From Planctomycetia bacterium (lineage in GTDB: Bacteria > Planctomycetota > Planctomycetia > Pirellulales > Thermoguttaceae): a stretch of DNA of 64,000 nucleotides. How positions within the stretch are numbered: the stretch's first letter is position 1; every line of letters starts with the position of its first letter. The stretch covers positions 1-64,000 of the forward strand of contig JAUNBG010000001.1 of assembly GCA_030527205.1 (NCBI GenBank). Reading direction: 5' to 3'. The notes beneath the pieces are model-generated. The model made no database searches and was not told the origin of the DNA. It saw nothing but the letters and a program-made list of their open reading frames with translations. Position numbers and translations under genes: made by a program. Positions 7,309 to 17,160 of this stretch are shown in pieces.

Positions 7309-9132
7309 TTATTTTTTCAAACAATCAGCTAAATCGGTTTGAGGGTCGCTTATTAAATTGAGTCCAAAACGGTCGGCAAGCATATTGAGAACGTCAGGCG
7401 TCAAAAATGCGGGAAGGGTTGGTCCCAATCTGATATTTTTAATATTTAAGGCCAATAGTGTCAAAAGAACAGCAACCGCTTTTTGTTCAAACCAACTTAA
7501 AAAAATCGAAATGGGCAGGTTTTTGATTTCGCAATTTAATTGTTCGGACATAAATTGAACAACTCGAATGGCAGAATAAGCGTCGTTGCATTGTCCAACG
7601 TCCCATAATCTCGGAAGACCCGAAGGAAGGGGGGCAAAAACTTCGCGATTAAATCGAAATTTTCCGCATCCGAGCGTTATAATAACGCAATCATTTGGAA
7701 TTGCTAAAGCCAAATCGGTAAAATAACTTCGTTTCGAACAGGATCCGTCGCAACCGCCGATTAAAAAGAATCGTCGCAGTTGTTTTTGTTGAATGGCCTT
7801 TTGAATTTGATCCCAAATATTAATAATGGCGTCAGCGCCAAAACCAATAGTTATTTTTTCGTTTCCTTTTGATTTGAAAAAACCCGGAGAATCAAACGCA
7901 GCTTGAATTAATGGCGAATAATCTTTCCGCCCTTTTGAATCCCGTTGAATAGCTTTAATTCCAGGCCAACTGACAGGCCCCGTTGTAAAAATATAATCCT
8001 GATAACTTTCGCTTGGTTGTTGAAGACAATTGCTTGTCATTAAAATAGCGCCGGGGAAAGCATCAAATTCTCGCTGTTGATTTTGCCAGGCAGTTCCATA
8101 ATGTCCCGCTAAATGTTTAAATTTTTTCAATAGCGGATAAGAATGGGCGGGCAACATTTCGCCATGCGTATAAACATTAATATTTTTGCCTTCGGTTAAA
8201 ACCAGGACGTCATATAAATCTTTCAAATTATGACCGGAAACAAGAATGCATTTTCCTTGAATCGGAGATAAACGAACAACAGACGGTTCAGGAATACCGA
8301 AATTTTGAATATGACCTTTTTCCAAAAGTTCCATAGCTTCCAGATTCAAGAAACCAACTCTTAGAGCGCTGTCAAGATATTCGTTTAAATCAGTTGATTC
8401 ATTTGCTAAAAAGGCAAGTTCCGTAATAATTCCGTCCAATAAATGGCGTTCTTTTTGACCCCATTCTGTTAACAAACTGGTTACGGAATTGATTTTAGAC
8501 TGAAGGGCGGCTTTTTTTTCTTTTTCTTTGGAGTCGCGAGCTTTGGTTTTTTTTAACGATTCGGTTAAAGTTTTGAGTTCCAGGCGGGAACGGTCACTGA
8601 ATTTTTTATGTAATTCCAACGAATGAAAAGTATAAGCGGCCGTTCCTCGGAGTCCGCAAAGAATCAATTCCTGAAGTCCGGCAATTGTTGGACCGAATTC
8701 ATTTTGTTTCGTTGCAATCGAATATGCTTTTCCCTGACCAACCAGTTCTTCAATTTGATCTTCAGTTGGTTCCTCATTCGATTGGAGAATCTGCTCTTCT
8801 AAAGAACTTTGATATTCCGGATTATTTTCTGTCGATAAATATTCAGTTAATTGAAGAATATGATCAGCTAAAAAAATAAGTTTTGTAATTTCTTTTTCAT
8901 TAAAATTAACGTTTGTTAAAGTTGAATAAAGAGCATTAATAAAAAACGAATCGATAATTTCGCTGGAATTTCCCCTTTGTAACATTTGAGTTGCCGTTTG
9001 CGCAATATGTTTGGCCCAAGCGGTCAATAAATTTTGAAGATGGGCAACCTTCTCTGTTTTTCCGCATACTCCGCAAAGATAACAGCCCGTTCCCTCAACG
9101 GTTTGTTCGCATTGATAACAAAAAACATTCAT
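7309..9132 (-). CDS. hcp: Hybrid cluster protein (hydroxylamine reductase / NO-related)
   Basis: A 607-residue Hcp. The N-terminal cysteines are spaced C-x2-C-x8-C-x5-C (Cys5, 8, 17, 23), the class I pattern that binds [4Fe-4S], with an extra Cys20. Hybrid-cluster ligands are visible: VSGHNLKDLYDVL, TSNCLQQP, GGCDGSCSKR, LGCGKFRFNR, WDVGQCNDAY and FEQKAVAVL. Hcp is known to reduce NO or hydroxylamine under anaerobic nitrosative stress. A Lys/Glu-rich insertion (about residues 195-220) makes it longer than usual (about 550). ATG 9132 is chosen because AAAGAAAG precedes it and the Cys motif then starts at residue 5; the frame opens further to 9249 without a supporting site. No Hcr reductase gene is adjacent. 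Confidence 0.93.
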   Translation of the reverse strand: MNVFCYQCEQTVEGTGCYLCGVCGKTEKVAHLQNLLTAWAKHIAQTATQMLQRGNSSEIIDSFFINALYSTLTNVNFNEKEITKLIFLADHILQLTEYLSTENNPEYQSSLEEQILQSNEEPTEDQIEELVGQGKAYSIATKQNEFGPTIAGLQELILCGLRGTAAYTFHSLELHKKFSDRSRLELKTLTESLKKTKARDSKEKEKKAALQSKINSVTSLLTEWGQKERHLLDGIITELAFLANESTDLNEYLDSALRVGFLNLEAMELLEKGHIQNFGIPEPSVVRLSPIQGKCILVSGHNLKDLYDVLVLTEGKNINVYTHGEMLPAHSYPLLKKFKHLAGHYGTAWQNQQREFDAFPGAILMTSNCLQQPSESYQDYIFTTGPVSWPGIKAIQRDSKGRKDYSPLIQAAFDSPGFFKSKGNEKITIGFGADAIINIWDQIQKAIQQKQLRRFFLIGGCDGSCSKRSYFTDLALAIPNDCVIITLGCGKFRFNREVFAPLPSGLPRLWDVGQCNDAYSAIRVVQFMSEQLNCEIKNLPISIFLSWFEQKAVAVLLTLLALNIKNIRLGPTLPAFLTPDVLNMLADRFGLNLISDPQTDLADCLKK

Positions 9133-9802
9133 ATTTGACTTTCTTTGTTGAACAGTATCTGTAAAATCCGTCGTTGATTTTAAAGCGACAAAAATTAACG
9201 GACAGGCCCCAATCGTTTTTTGACAATCCCTCTCTATTATCATAGCCATTATCAGCTTAAAAAGTAAGAGGGTTGTTCCTGTTTTTTAACATTTTTTCAT
9301 TTTTTCAAACAGATTATAATGAAAAAACTTCTTATAGAAGCGGAAAAATCGGTTTCAGTTTGTTTCGAAGCAATCATCTCAAAGCAAATAATGATCGGTT
9401 TCAATAAAGTAATTGAAAAAAATTTTTGTTGCCAATCGTTTAGCTTCCAAAGGCCAAACGAATTTCCATTTGCAAACAGAACTCTTAAATAGCTTGAGTA
9501 TATAGGTTATTAAGGGGTTTTAATTGATTTTATGTAGAAATTTCTGTAAAGAGTTCAAAAGAAATTAAGATCAAGGATATGAATTTTTAAAGAAAGGAGA
9601 TTGTTAAATATTGAATCTTTGATATATATTTGAAAAAAATTGATATTGCTAATAAAAGTATGCAATAATAGATAAAATGGCTTAAATCGAAGAAGACGTT
9701 ACTGAAGATTCTGAAGAAACTTTATAAAAAAAGAGTATCCGTTCACGGGAACTTCGTCGAATTCAAGAAATAGCGGCCGCTGTTAAATATACAGTGTTTT
9801 CT
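9133..9802. other. Intergenic stretch without a recognised gene
   Basis: AT-rich DNA upstream of hcp with no convincing ORF on either strand. A TATAAT on the minus strand near 9315 could be the -10 box of hcp, but its -35 partner is poor. Repeat family 4 begins at 9803. Confidence 0.5.
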
Positions 9803-10084
9803 CCGATCTTTGTAATGCATTGGACATTTTCGCGCAGCGACGCGGCGGAAATGCAATGACGCATTCTTGGGAACTTCCGATTTCGTCATTATTTAAATCG
9901 CTTTTAAAACGGCGATCCCATTTGAAAAAGATTGTATTTGTTACTCGTTTTTGGAATTTTTATTCTGTTCGCCGCTCGCCGCGTCGTTGCGCGAAAATAT
10001 TTTTTAAAAGGAATGTCGAACTCTTTCGCGCAAAAGGAAAAAATCGCCGTGAACGGGGACAAAAAAGAAATAGGTTTTATTGAA
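9803..10084 (+). repeat. Dispersed repeat family 4, copy 1 (~280 bp)
   Basis: Closely similar to 14491-14764 over its whole length, with shared blocks such as TTTTCGCGCAGCG, AACTTCCGATTTCGTC and AATCGCTTTTAAA. It carries a 22-bp inverted repeat with one mismatch: 9826-9847 (ATTTTCGCGCAGCGACGCGG..) against 9977-9998. Short frames inside it on both strands look incidental. Confidence 0.8.
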
Positions 10085-10215
10085 ATCGAAATAGGGAACC
10101 GGCATTGATCTTTCATAAATTGCTCATTTTCTTTCGGGTTTGGGGCTATGATTTGGGAATTCAAATGGCTTGAAGAAAAAAGAATCCGACTCGGAATAGC
10201 CGACGTTTTTTCAAA

Positions 10216-12672
10216 TCAAGTTCCGGTTCGAATCCAACGACGAATAATTTGAGCGGCCTGTTCGGGATGATTTGCAATGAGGTCTTTGACTTCTTTTTGC
10301 ATCAAATCATAGGAATCATTTCGTAAATGAGAATTCAATTCAAGTTCGTCTTCAATTTTTTTTTCTTCATTTTCTTTATAAAGATCATTTAGAATATTTG
10401 CTTTGAGGTCTTCTTCGGACGAATCCAACCGATAAAATTGGTCGGGTTCGTCTAATAATGATAAGGAAGAATGGGATTGAACAGACTCGTTTCCATAAAA
10501 GTTCGAATGTTTCTTTTCCGCATTTTTTAAGAAATGATCGTTTTCGGCAGCGAAGGTTTTGTCTGGTTGCTCAAGTTGAGTTGAATGGCTGGAGTCATTT
10601 TGATTTTTTCGCATTTTTCTTCTGCGAAGCGAAAATTGAATCAAAGCCAACAAACAAGCGCCTAAAATGAGAGAACCGGGAATAAGAATGCCAATATATT
10701 TAATTCTCCAATGACTGATAATTTGAGTAATTTCTCCGAATGGAATAATTGGTTTTGAAGTCGTTATTTTTACAGAATCATCGAGATGAGGTTCCGTATT
10801 TATATTGTCGGAATAAAAAGAAATGCGAATCCAATCATCCGAATTGGACAAGTCGATTCCTTCTCCTTTTAAGACCGGCTTCAAAAGAGTCAGAACCAAT
10901 TTATGAACATTTTGAATAATATTATTTTTTGTATTCAAGAAAAGTTCAGAAGGAATATTGGGGCTGACGGGTTGATGTTTGGAGTTGTTTTCTGAAGCAA
11001 TAATCGAATTGGTTTCGGAATCTTGATGTTGTTTTTCGGTCAAACTGTTTTCCGAATTTTGTGACGGATCATTATTTGTCTGGCGAAAATCATTCAAGGT
11101 TTCAGATGAACTTTTTGAATCAACATCGGGTTGATTGGAAGGATTTGTTCTCAAATTTTTTTCTTGAGATTCAGAATGATTGACTTGTTCCAATGGATTA
11201 TTTGCAAAAGTAAACGTTGCATTCGATATTTTGTCGGCGGGAGTCTGTTCCTTATTCTTTTCTGACGACGAACGTTTCATTTCTTTTATAGCCAATTGTT
11301 CAATATAACTTTCGGGAATAGAAATACTGACGGAAACGCCGCGCAATTTTCCGAATGATTTTGGCAAAGGTTCGGAAATTGGCTGATTCATAAATCTTTG
11401 CTTAATCGGGTTCAAATGAATTAACGACGCATTGGAAGTTTGGGGGGTTAATGTCGATTTTGCCGAGATATTTTGAGACGCGATTTCTTCTCCATTTTGA
11501 AAATTCAAAGAAGAATTATCTTGAGCGGAAACCATTTCCAAATTTGATTGATTGTTTGAATTCTCAACGGCTTGATTCGTTTGGATTGTTTGGTCAAGAA
11601 CTTCTTGATTTTCAGAAGAGTCCGTTGAAACAACAGTTTGATTTAAAGAAGTTTGAGAAGACGCCGCATTTGACGTTGAACTATCATTTTTCTCTGATTT
11701 GTTTTGGTTATTTTGCCTATATTCAAAAGAAGAGAGGGAACCGTTTTTATTTCCAGATTCATTTTGGAAATTTGGGAAACCGATATAAGCGATTGATTGT
11801 TGAACAATTTGACCGTTTTCATCCGCTTGCGCTAAAATAAGCGTTCGGTTCAATTCATTTGTTTCTGAATGAGTTATCGGTTCAAGGTCGACGGTTGTTG
11901 AAATATAAATTTCAGGAATAAAAGAAAGAGCGTTTTGAAATTTTTCCTGCCAATAAAGTTCCTGACGTTTTTGTTCTTGAATAAGCGAAGCGCTTTCAGC
12001 ATTCGAAACGGCTTCTTCCGTTCCGAGATAAGCGCGTCCGGCGCGAAAATCAAGAATAGAAATGTCTTTATTGTTCGATATTCCCAATTGATGTTTGGCC
12101 GCGATTGTTATTGCGGAAAGGAGTTCGGGCGTTAATGTCGCATTTTCCTGCATACAAATTCCGATCGAAGCCGTCGTAATATTTTTAACAATCAAACCGG
12201 TCTGTTCGCGACGAAGTCGAACGCCAACAGTTGCATATTGAATCTGTTTTTCATAATATTCGAACGTTTGTTCGAGTTGTTTGGCGCAAGAGAGAAGTTC
12301 GCGAGCCCGGCTTTTGGATTCCGGCTCAAATTGTCCCATTTCTTTCAGAGATTCCCATTGAATATCGCTGGGAGCTTTGGGGAAAGCGGCGTTTTCCGTT
12401 AAGGCCGATTCATATTTGGCTTTTTCAGACTTGGGAACGGATAAACGGCCAGACTCCCAATGATAATCAAAAAGTCCAGCTTTGGCAAGCGCTGTTGTTG
12501 CCCGTTTTTGATCTTCCCGATTATAAAGCCAACCGTCAAAAACGAAGTCGTTTTCTTTAATAGGATTATTATTTAATAAAAAAGCATAAATCAAAACAGC
12601 GATCAGAATTGTTAAAATCAAGCCGATCCCTAATCGAATTCCTGGCGCTGCTTTTCCTTGCTGCTTTGGCAT
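10216..12672 (-). CDS. fliF: FliF-like flagellar M-ring protein
   Basis: An 818-residue membrane protein. It has an N-terminal transmembrane helix (about 12-33, GLILTILIAVLIYAFLL), then YscJ/FliF ring-building regions (VFDGWLYNREDQKRATTALA and following; about 40-260). A very long Ser/Asn/Gln-rich segment follows (about 290-560), then a second transmembrane helix (about 657-680). A cytosolic tail ends in HPEQAAQIIRRWIRTGT, which matches the FliF C-terminus that binds the FliG switch protein. FliF forms the M ring at the base of the flagellum. ATG 12672 is chosen because GGGA precedes it; the frame runs upstream to 12738. No other flagellar gene is in the window, so motility cannot be inferred from this gene alone, and a relative with another role is possible. 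Confidence 0.7.
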   Translation of the reverse strand: MPKQQGKAAPGIRLGIGLILTILIAVLIYAFLLNNNPIKENDFVFDGWLYNREDQKRATTALAKAGLFDYHWESGRLSVPKSEKAKYESALTENAAFPKAPSDIQWESLKEMGQFEPESKSRARELLSCAKQLEQTFEYYEKQIQYATVGVRLRREQTGLIVKNITTASIGICMQENATLTPELLSAITIAAKHQLGISNNKDISILDFRAGRAYLGTEEAVSNAESASLIQEQKRQELYWQEKFQNALSFIPEIYISTTVDLEPITHSETNELNRTLILAQADENGQIVQQSIAYIGFPNFQNESGNKNGSLSSFEYRQNNQNKSEKNDSSTSNAASSQTSLNQTVVSTDSSENQEVLDQTIQTNQAVENSNNQSNLEMVSAQDNSSLNFQNGEEIASQNISAKSTLTPQTSNASLIHLNPIKQRFMNQPISEPLPKSFGKLRGVSVSISIPESYIEQLAIKEMKRSSSEKNKEQTPADKISNATFTFANNPLEQVNHSESQEKNLRTNPSNQPDVDSKSSSETLNDFRQTNNDPSQNSENSLTEKQHQDSETNSIIASENNSKHQPVSPNIPSELFLNTKNNIIQNVHKLVLTLLKPVLKGEGIDLSNSDDWIRISFYSDNINTEPHLDDSVKITTSKPIIPFGEITQIISHWRIKYIGILIPGSLILGACLLALIQFSLRRRKMRKNQNDSSHSTQLEQPDKTFAAENDHFLKNAEKKHSNFYGNESVQSHSSLSLLDEPDQFYRLDSSEEDLKANILNDLYKENEEKKIEDELELNSHLRNDSYDLMQKEVKDLIANHPEQAAQIIRRWIRTGT

Positions 12673-12906
12673 GATTGATTCCCGTTGCGTTAAAACAATA
12701 ATTTCGTTTATTTTTATATAAAAACGTTTGAGAACCAATGATAATGATTATATCAGAATCTTTCAAGAGCAATTTCAGTAAAGAAACAGACGAAAAGAAA
12801 TATATAATATTGAAAACAGATCCGTCGATCAGCTTTGCTTTGGTCATCCGCCAGTTTGTTTGCGAGTTCAATGATTCCGGAACTTTTTAAAGGGCTTGCG
12901 ACTAAT

Positions 12907-13052
12907 GTTTTGCGAATGTTATAAATAGAGATCGGTTGAATTTTACAAAGAGCCGGGACAACTCTTTTGATCGGAAGAACGAGACGTCCGCGCTCCAGTT
13001 CTGTTTGTTTCGCGACGGTTGCAACCGATAAATAGAAATTTAATAGAACTGG
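12907..13052 (+). repeat. Dispersed repeat family 1, copy B (~146 bp)
   Basis: Matches copies A and C across the whole element, including GTTATAAATAGA, GAGACGTCCGCGCTCCAG and CGATAAATAGAAATTTAA. The hairpin is weaker here, with CAAAGAG against CTCTTTTG and one bulge. It lies between the FliF-like gene (upstream side) and the 3' end of the DUF1080 gene. The rest of 12673-13100 holds no gene. Confidence 0.85.
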
Positions 13053-13100
13053 AATCGTCAAATTTGGAAAAAATGGATGTTTAGTGTTCGAGAATCAAAA

Positions 13101-14306
13101 TTATTGAGAGTCGATGTCATTGAGATTGGGGGTTGCGATCCGGATATTTCGGAAAATAATATTTGTCCAGGGATCATGACCTTGAAGTTGAATTGTTCCT
13201 TTTTCAATTCGACAACCTTTTCGAGGATTTTCGTCCTTTTTTCTTTTGTCTGTCCAAACGACCGCCGGAATTCCGTTGATCCAGGTTCGGAAAGTTGCGT
13301 CGACAGCAGAAACGGTTAAATAAGTCCATTCGTTTTCCCGATTTGTCAAACGGCGGGCAGCAGCGTGACGAAAAATGCTTCCAGAGTCATTTCCAAGAAA
13401 TTTTTCCCGATCTTGGGGATTCGGAACGTTGTTGATTTGACATTCGTAACCGTCAAGCGAACTTTGGGGAATAGATCGAAAAAACAGGCCAGAATTACAA
13501 AACGTTTTGTCTCGATTATTCAGATCAACGAGAGTTTGATATTCGAGTTGAACGCAAAAATGATCAAACGATTCTTTGGTTTCCAAATGTCCTTGTTGAA
13601 AAAGTCGAAACGTTTGATTATCGATTAATTCAATTTTCAAATTGTCATTTTGAGGAAGCCAATCGCCGGACTCGTCGGTTCTAAAATTCAGATGTTTTTT
13701 TGCATTAGGGCAATATCGAACGGATTCGATAACAAACGTTCCTTTTAAAATATCAATCGCTAAATAATTATCAAAATGTTCGGCGAATGATTGGGAAACA
13801 ATATTTTGTTGGGGAGAATTATGCAAAATGGGATGATTGTCAAAAGCGATTTGTTTTGTGCTGAAACCGCCATTCATTCCCCGACGAAGAACGGTTGTCT
13901 GATATTCATCAAGCGGGATTCCTTGAATGAGAACTTGACAAACAGCGCTTTCGACGCGAAAGTCAATCGTCAAATTCGGGGCATTTCCCATAAAAAGGGG
14001 CGTTTTGAGTCGAATAGGCGTTTGCGTATTGATCCTCATTTCGCCTTGGGTAATTTTGATGATTGGATCGGAAACATTTTCGTTTTTTTTCTTTTTGAGA
14101 GGAATGATTTCCCAACCGAAAACAGTTTTTCCGTCGAACAGATGAACCCAGCCGTCTTGTAAGTCGGATTCAGAAATCTCTTTGAATCCAGTCAAAACGT
14201 CTGGAGAGATTTGATCAACTGAATCTTGAGCCGGAAGAGTCAGATTAAATAAGGAAATTTGTCCCAAAAATAATCCGAGTAAGAATTGTTTCAACATTTT
14301 TTGCAT
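13101..14306 (-). CDS. Secreted DUF1080 (3-keto-disaccharide hydrolase-like) protein
   Basis: A 401-residue protein with a signal peptide (residues 1-26, ending TLPAQ). It carries DUF1080 hallmarks: GWVHLFDGKTVFGWEI near the N-terminus, NSGLFFRSIP, GYECQINN, NEWTYLTVSA, FRTWINGIPA and GTIQLQGHDP. DUF1080 domains adopt a concanavalin-like fold and, where tested, act on 3-keto-glycosides. They are greatly expanded in Planctomycetes. The usual domain is about 200 residues, so the first half (about 60-210) looks like a second, diverged copy. ATG 14306 is chosen because GAGGAA lies 6 bases upstream; TTG 14327 lacks this. Confidence 0.88.
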   Translation of the reverse strand: MQKMLKQFLLGLFLGQISLFNLTLPAQDSVDQISPDVLTGFKEISESDLQDGWVHLFDGKTVFGWEIIPLKKKKNENVSDPIIKITQGEMRINTQTPIRLKTPLFMGNAPNLTIDFRVESAVCQVLIQGIPLDEYQTTVLRRGMNGGFSTKQIAFDNHPILHNSPQQNIVSQSFAEHFDNYLAIDILKGTFVIESVRYCPNAKKHLNFRTDESGDWLPQNDNLKIELIDNQTFRLFQQGHLETKESFDHFCVQLEYQTLVDLNNRDKTFCNSGLFFRSIPQSSLDGYECQINNVPNPQDREKFLGNDSGSIFRHAAARRLTNRENEWTYLTVSAVDATFRTWINGIPAVVWTDKRKKDENPRKGCRIEKGTIQLQGHDPWTNIIFRNIRIATPNLNDIDSQ

Positions 14307-14490
14307 ATTTTTCCTCGATAAATTCAAGATTAATGTTTTTTAAATTTTGGATTGAAATTGTTTTTTTTGTTTTAAGCCGAAGCTGGAATGGCGAACCGGT
14401 TTTGCCGTTTAGTAATTCGTTTTTCGCATACAGGTTTGCGAATCCAGTGAGCGGGAAATTTCCATTGATTTGAAAATGACTGCATTTTGC

Positions 14491-14764
14491 CCGATTTTTG
14501 TAATGATATTGGAACTTTTCGCGCAGCGGAAACGCAAGGACGCTTTCTTTTTTAAAACTTCCGATTTCGTCGTTATTAAAATCGCTTTTAAAGCGGCATT
14601 TCCATTTGAAAAATATTCGTTTTTGTCGCTCATTTTGGGAGTTTTATCCTGTTTGCTGCGCCGCGCGAAAAACTTTTTTTCCGACGGATAATGTTCTATT
14701 CTGTGTCGCGAAAAGAAAACCGAGGAAAGAACAGAAAATCGCTCAAAAAACATTTTATTCAAAA
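14491..14764 (+). repeat. Dispersed repeat family 4, copy 2 (~274 bp)
   Basis: Second copy of the element at 9803-10084. The inner inverted repeat is kept but shorter: TTTTCGCGCAGCG (14516-14528) against 14655-14671, which ends GCGCGAAAA. Both copies lie in minus-strand gene regions and have the same orientation. The interval 14307-14490 holds a degenerate family-3-like stretch (14378-14440) and no gene. Confidence 0.8.
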
Positions 14765-14859
14765 CTGTTAAATCCTAATCGTTCTTTTTTCAAATTTGGC
14801 GACAGCAAAAAGAGAATCAATTCTTGAAGCCAAAATCCAAGCAAAACGAAAGACGATCG

Positions 14860-15663
14860 TCAACGGTTGCGCCTGGTTTGGGACTTTTCATTCATTAAAT
14901 ATGTCATTGCATAATGAGCAATATGAAGACCAAACATTCCTGTTATTGTTGGAAGGCTGCCGAGCGTATTGCGGCGGCGCCCTTGAGAAGGTTTTTCGTC
15001 TTCCGAGAATTCTTTTGAAATAATTTTGTCTTGATGTTTTTCGCGAACCGCTTCCGTTGAAAAAACGGCAAAAACGTCATCCGTACAAACGCCGCGTCGT
15101 CGCAAATGCTTTCTCAATATTGCTGCTAACGGACAATAAGAAACGTCAGTTAAACGTCCTGTTTGGATTAAGGCTGGATTTATTTTCAAGGCCGCGCCCA
15201 TACTTGAAATCATTGGGATTTGCGAGGCTAAAGCGGCGACAATCAATTCGACTTTCGGTCCTAAAGAATCAATAGCGTCAATCAAAAAATCAGGAGAATC
15301 ATTCTGCGCTTGGAAAGTTTGAAACAAATGGGGCATTGAGACAGAATTGAGAAGAAGGTTTCGCTTTTCAATGCAACAGTTGGGATTAATGGAAAGAAGT
15401 CGCTTTTCAGCGGCATCTGTCTTTGTTTGACCGACTGTATCCCAAGTTGCAAAAAGTTGTCGATTAATATTGCTCGGTTTTATGATATCGCAATCGATTA
15501 ACAAAAAACGTCCGATTCCTGCCCGCGCCAATGTTTCGGCCGCAAAGCTTCCAACGGCTCCCAAACCAGCAATAACAATAAAGGAGTTTTGAAGTCGTTT
15601 TAACGCTTCTTGACCGATCATTTGTTCGATTCGATGAAATTGTCCAAAATCCGTGTTCGTCAT
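14860..15663 (-). CDS. tcdA: tRNA threonylcarbamoyladenosine dehydratase
   Basis: A 267-residue ThiF/E1-like enzyme. It has the nucleotide-binding IVIAGLGAVGSFAAETLAR (about 28-46), acidic LLIDCDIIKPSNINRQLF (with the Asn-Arg pair that contacts ATP), and the C-terminal LGSLPTITGMFGLHIAHYA that is typical of TcdA (CsdL). TcdA uses ATP to cyclise t6A37 of tRNAs to ct6A. The ATG at 15663 is the usual start for the family; the open frame continues to 15777 and would overlap tatD by 25 bases. It is probably co-transcribed downstream of tatD. Confidence 0.9.
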   Translation of the reverse strand: MTNTDFGQFHRIEQMIGQEALKRLQNSFIVIAGLGAVGSFAAETLARAGIGRFLLIDCDIIKPSNINRQLFATWDTVGQTKTDAAEKRLLSINPNCCIEKRNLLLNSVSMPHLFQTFQAQNDSPDFLIDAIDSLGPKVELIVAALASQIPMISSMGAALKINPALIQTGRLTDVSYCPLAAILRKHLRRRGVCTDDVFAVFSTEAVREKHQDKIISKEFSEDEKPSQGRRRNTLGSLPTITGMFGLHIAHYAMTYLMNEKSQTRRNR

Positions 15664-15752
15664 TATTAATCTAATATTTTGATTTCGCTTTTTTCGATTT
15701 GGCTGTTCATAATTCGCAATCAGACAAAATTCATAAAAAGGTTTTCGGAAAT

Positions 15753-16679
15753 TTAAGAGAAAGAGACTTTTTTCCAAAGAGCGAAGAAAACTTTTTCATT
15801 GTTTTGAATATGCTGGCAAAATATTTCCCAGGGCACATTTTTCAATTTTTGAATTTCCGCAGCAACAACAGGAATAAGAGCAGGTTCATTCAACAAAAAA
15901 CCGTCATTTCCAAGTTCTTCAAGCATTAATGGCGGATTGGAACCGAAAACAGCCTTTGAAGGAAAAAGAAGCGGTCCGTCGCTTTCCAATAAAATGCGAT
16001 CCAAAGGCGTTTGAATAATTGTTTCAATCGCTTTTTTATGGTTCGGCTTGATATTTTGAAAGGAAAAAGAGAAATAACCCCCCAACTCGATTATTTTGTC
16101 AATCTGTTGCCGCGTTCCAACGAAACCATGAAACAACAAAGTTGGAAAACGAGGAAATTCGGAAAGAATAGATAAAATTCGATCCGTTGCCTGAACGGAA
16201 TGGATAATAACGGGAACTTGAAATTGATTCGCCATATGAAGTTGGCGTCGAAAAAAATCTTCTTGAAGAGACTCATCTTTTTCCCGCATTGCAAAATCTA
16301 ACCCGATTTCTCCGACAGCGGGACAAAATCCGCTTCGAGGAACGCGAAAGAGCATTGATTTCAAATATTGTTCCCAATCGCCGTTGATTCCTCGCAAAAA
16401 CCAAGGATGAATCCCATAAGTTGTCAAAAGTTGGGGGCGTTTTTGTCCCAGTTGTTCGACTCGTCGCCAATCGGCTGGAGAAGTTGCGGAACAAATCATT
16501 CGACGAACATTCTTTTCTTCCGCTCTATTAAAAACGATATCAAGATCGCTGCCAAACCGGTTATCCTGAAGATGAACATGAACATCGCTCCAAATAATGG
16601 GCGAATCAATCTTGTTGTTATCATTGACAAGATCATTGGAATTTGTTCTCGATTTCAAATCTTCTGAAGCCTTTGTCAT
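15753..16679 (-). CDS. TatD-family metal-dependent hydrolase
   Basis: A 308-residue TIM-barrel hydrolase. Metal ligands are visible: His34 and His36 (DVHVH), the Glu of GEIGLDF, the His of VIIHSVQA, the His of LLFHGFVG, and the Asp of LLESDGPLLF. TatD enzymes are Mg-dependent 3'-5' DNases or related hydrolases in the cytoplasm. An N-terminal extension of about 28 polar residues precedes the barrel. The start is well supported by GGAG eight bases upstream. The stop lies 90 bases before the tcdA start. Confidence 0.9.
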   Translation of the reverse strand: MTKASEDLKSRTNSNDLVNDNNKIDSPIIWSDVHVHLQDNRFGSDLDIVFNRAEEKNVRRMICSATSPADWRRVEQLGQKRPQLLTTYGIHPWFLRGINGDWEQYLKSMLFRVPRSGFCPAVGEIGLDFAMREKDESLQEDFFRRQLHMANQFQVPVIIHSVQATDRILSILSEFPRFPTLLFHGFVGTRQQIDKIIELGGYFSFSFQNIKPNHKKAIETIIQTPLDRILLESDGPLLFPSKAVFGSNPPLMLEELGNDGFLLNEPALIPVVAAEIQKLKNVPWEIFCQHIQNNEKVFFALWKKVSFS

Positions 16680-16830
16680 GAAAATCTCCGCTTTTTTTCA
16701 TTCGACCTTTTTATTATTGTTTGATTTGTGTTTTTAATATGATTGTTGTGTTTAAAATAAACTTATGTTTTTGGTAATCAAAATTAAAGAAGTTTAATAA
16801 TAAAATCAATGGTTTGCCAAAAGATATTTT

Positions 16831-16920
16831 GTCGAAGTCAGAAACAACAAGGGATTTTGTTTTTTCGTAATCCGACCTTTTGTTGTTGATTTGCAAATTC
16901 GAAGGTCAGGGGTTTGTAAT
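16831..16920 (+). repeat. Degenerate repeat family 3 copy
   Basis: Contains AACAACAAGGGATTTTG, TTTCGTAATCCGACC and TTGTTGTTGATTTGCAAATT, which match the left and middle parts of the family. The interval 16680-17160, upstream of both tatD and the lipoprotein gene, otherwise shows no gene. Confidence 0.5.
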
Positions 16921-17160
16921 CGGTTTGAATATTGATAAACCTCAGATTCAAAAGAATCTCATTTGAATAAATCAAACCGATTTGGAAATAAATGTTCATT
17001 GGGAATCGTTTGACGAGAAACGGTTGTTGAAATGCTGTCATTCGTTAAAATTGATAAAAATTGTAAATTTGGATAATCAATCGAGGGGATTTTGTCGATT
17101 ATATCGAATATATTGACTTGTTTATTGATGTCAACCCAAAAATTTCAAATGGGTAAGCCT

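Noticed and set aside
12753-13061. 102-residue minus-strand frame, similar to a frame at 62594-62800
   Set aside because: The similarity of the two translations comes from both lying in copies of repeat family 1, not from a conserved protein.
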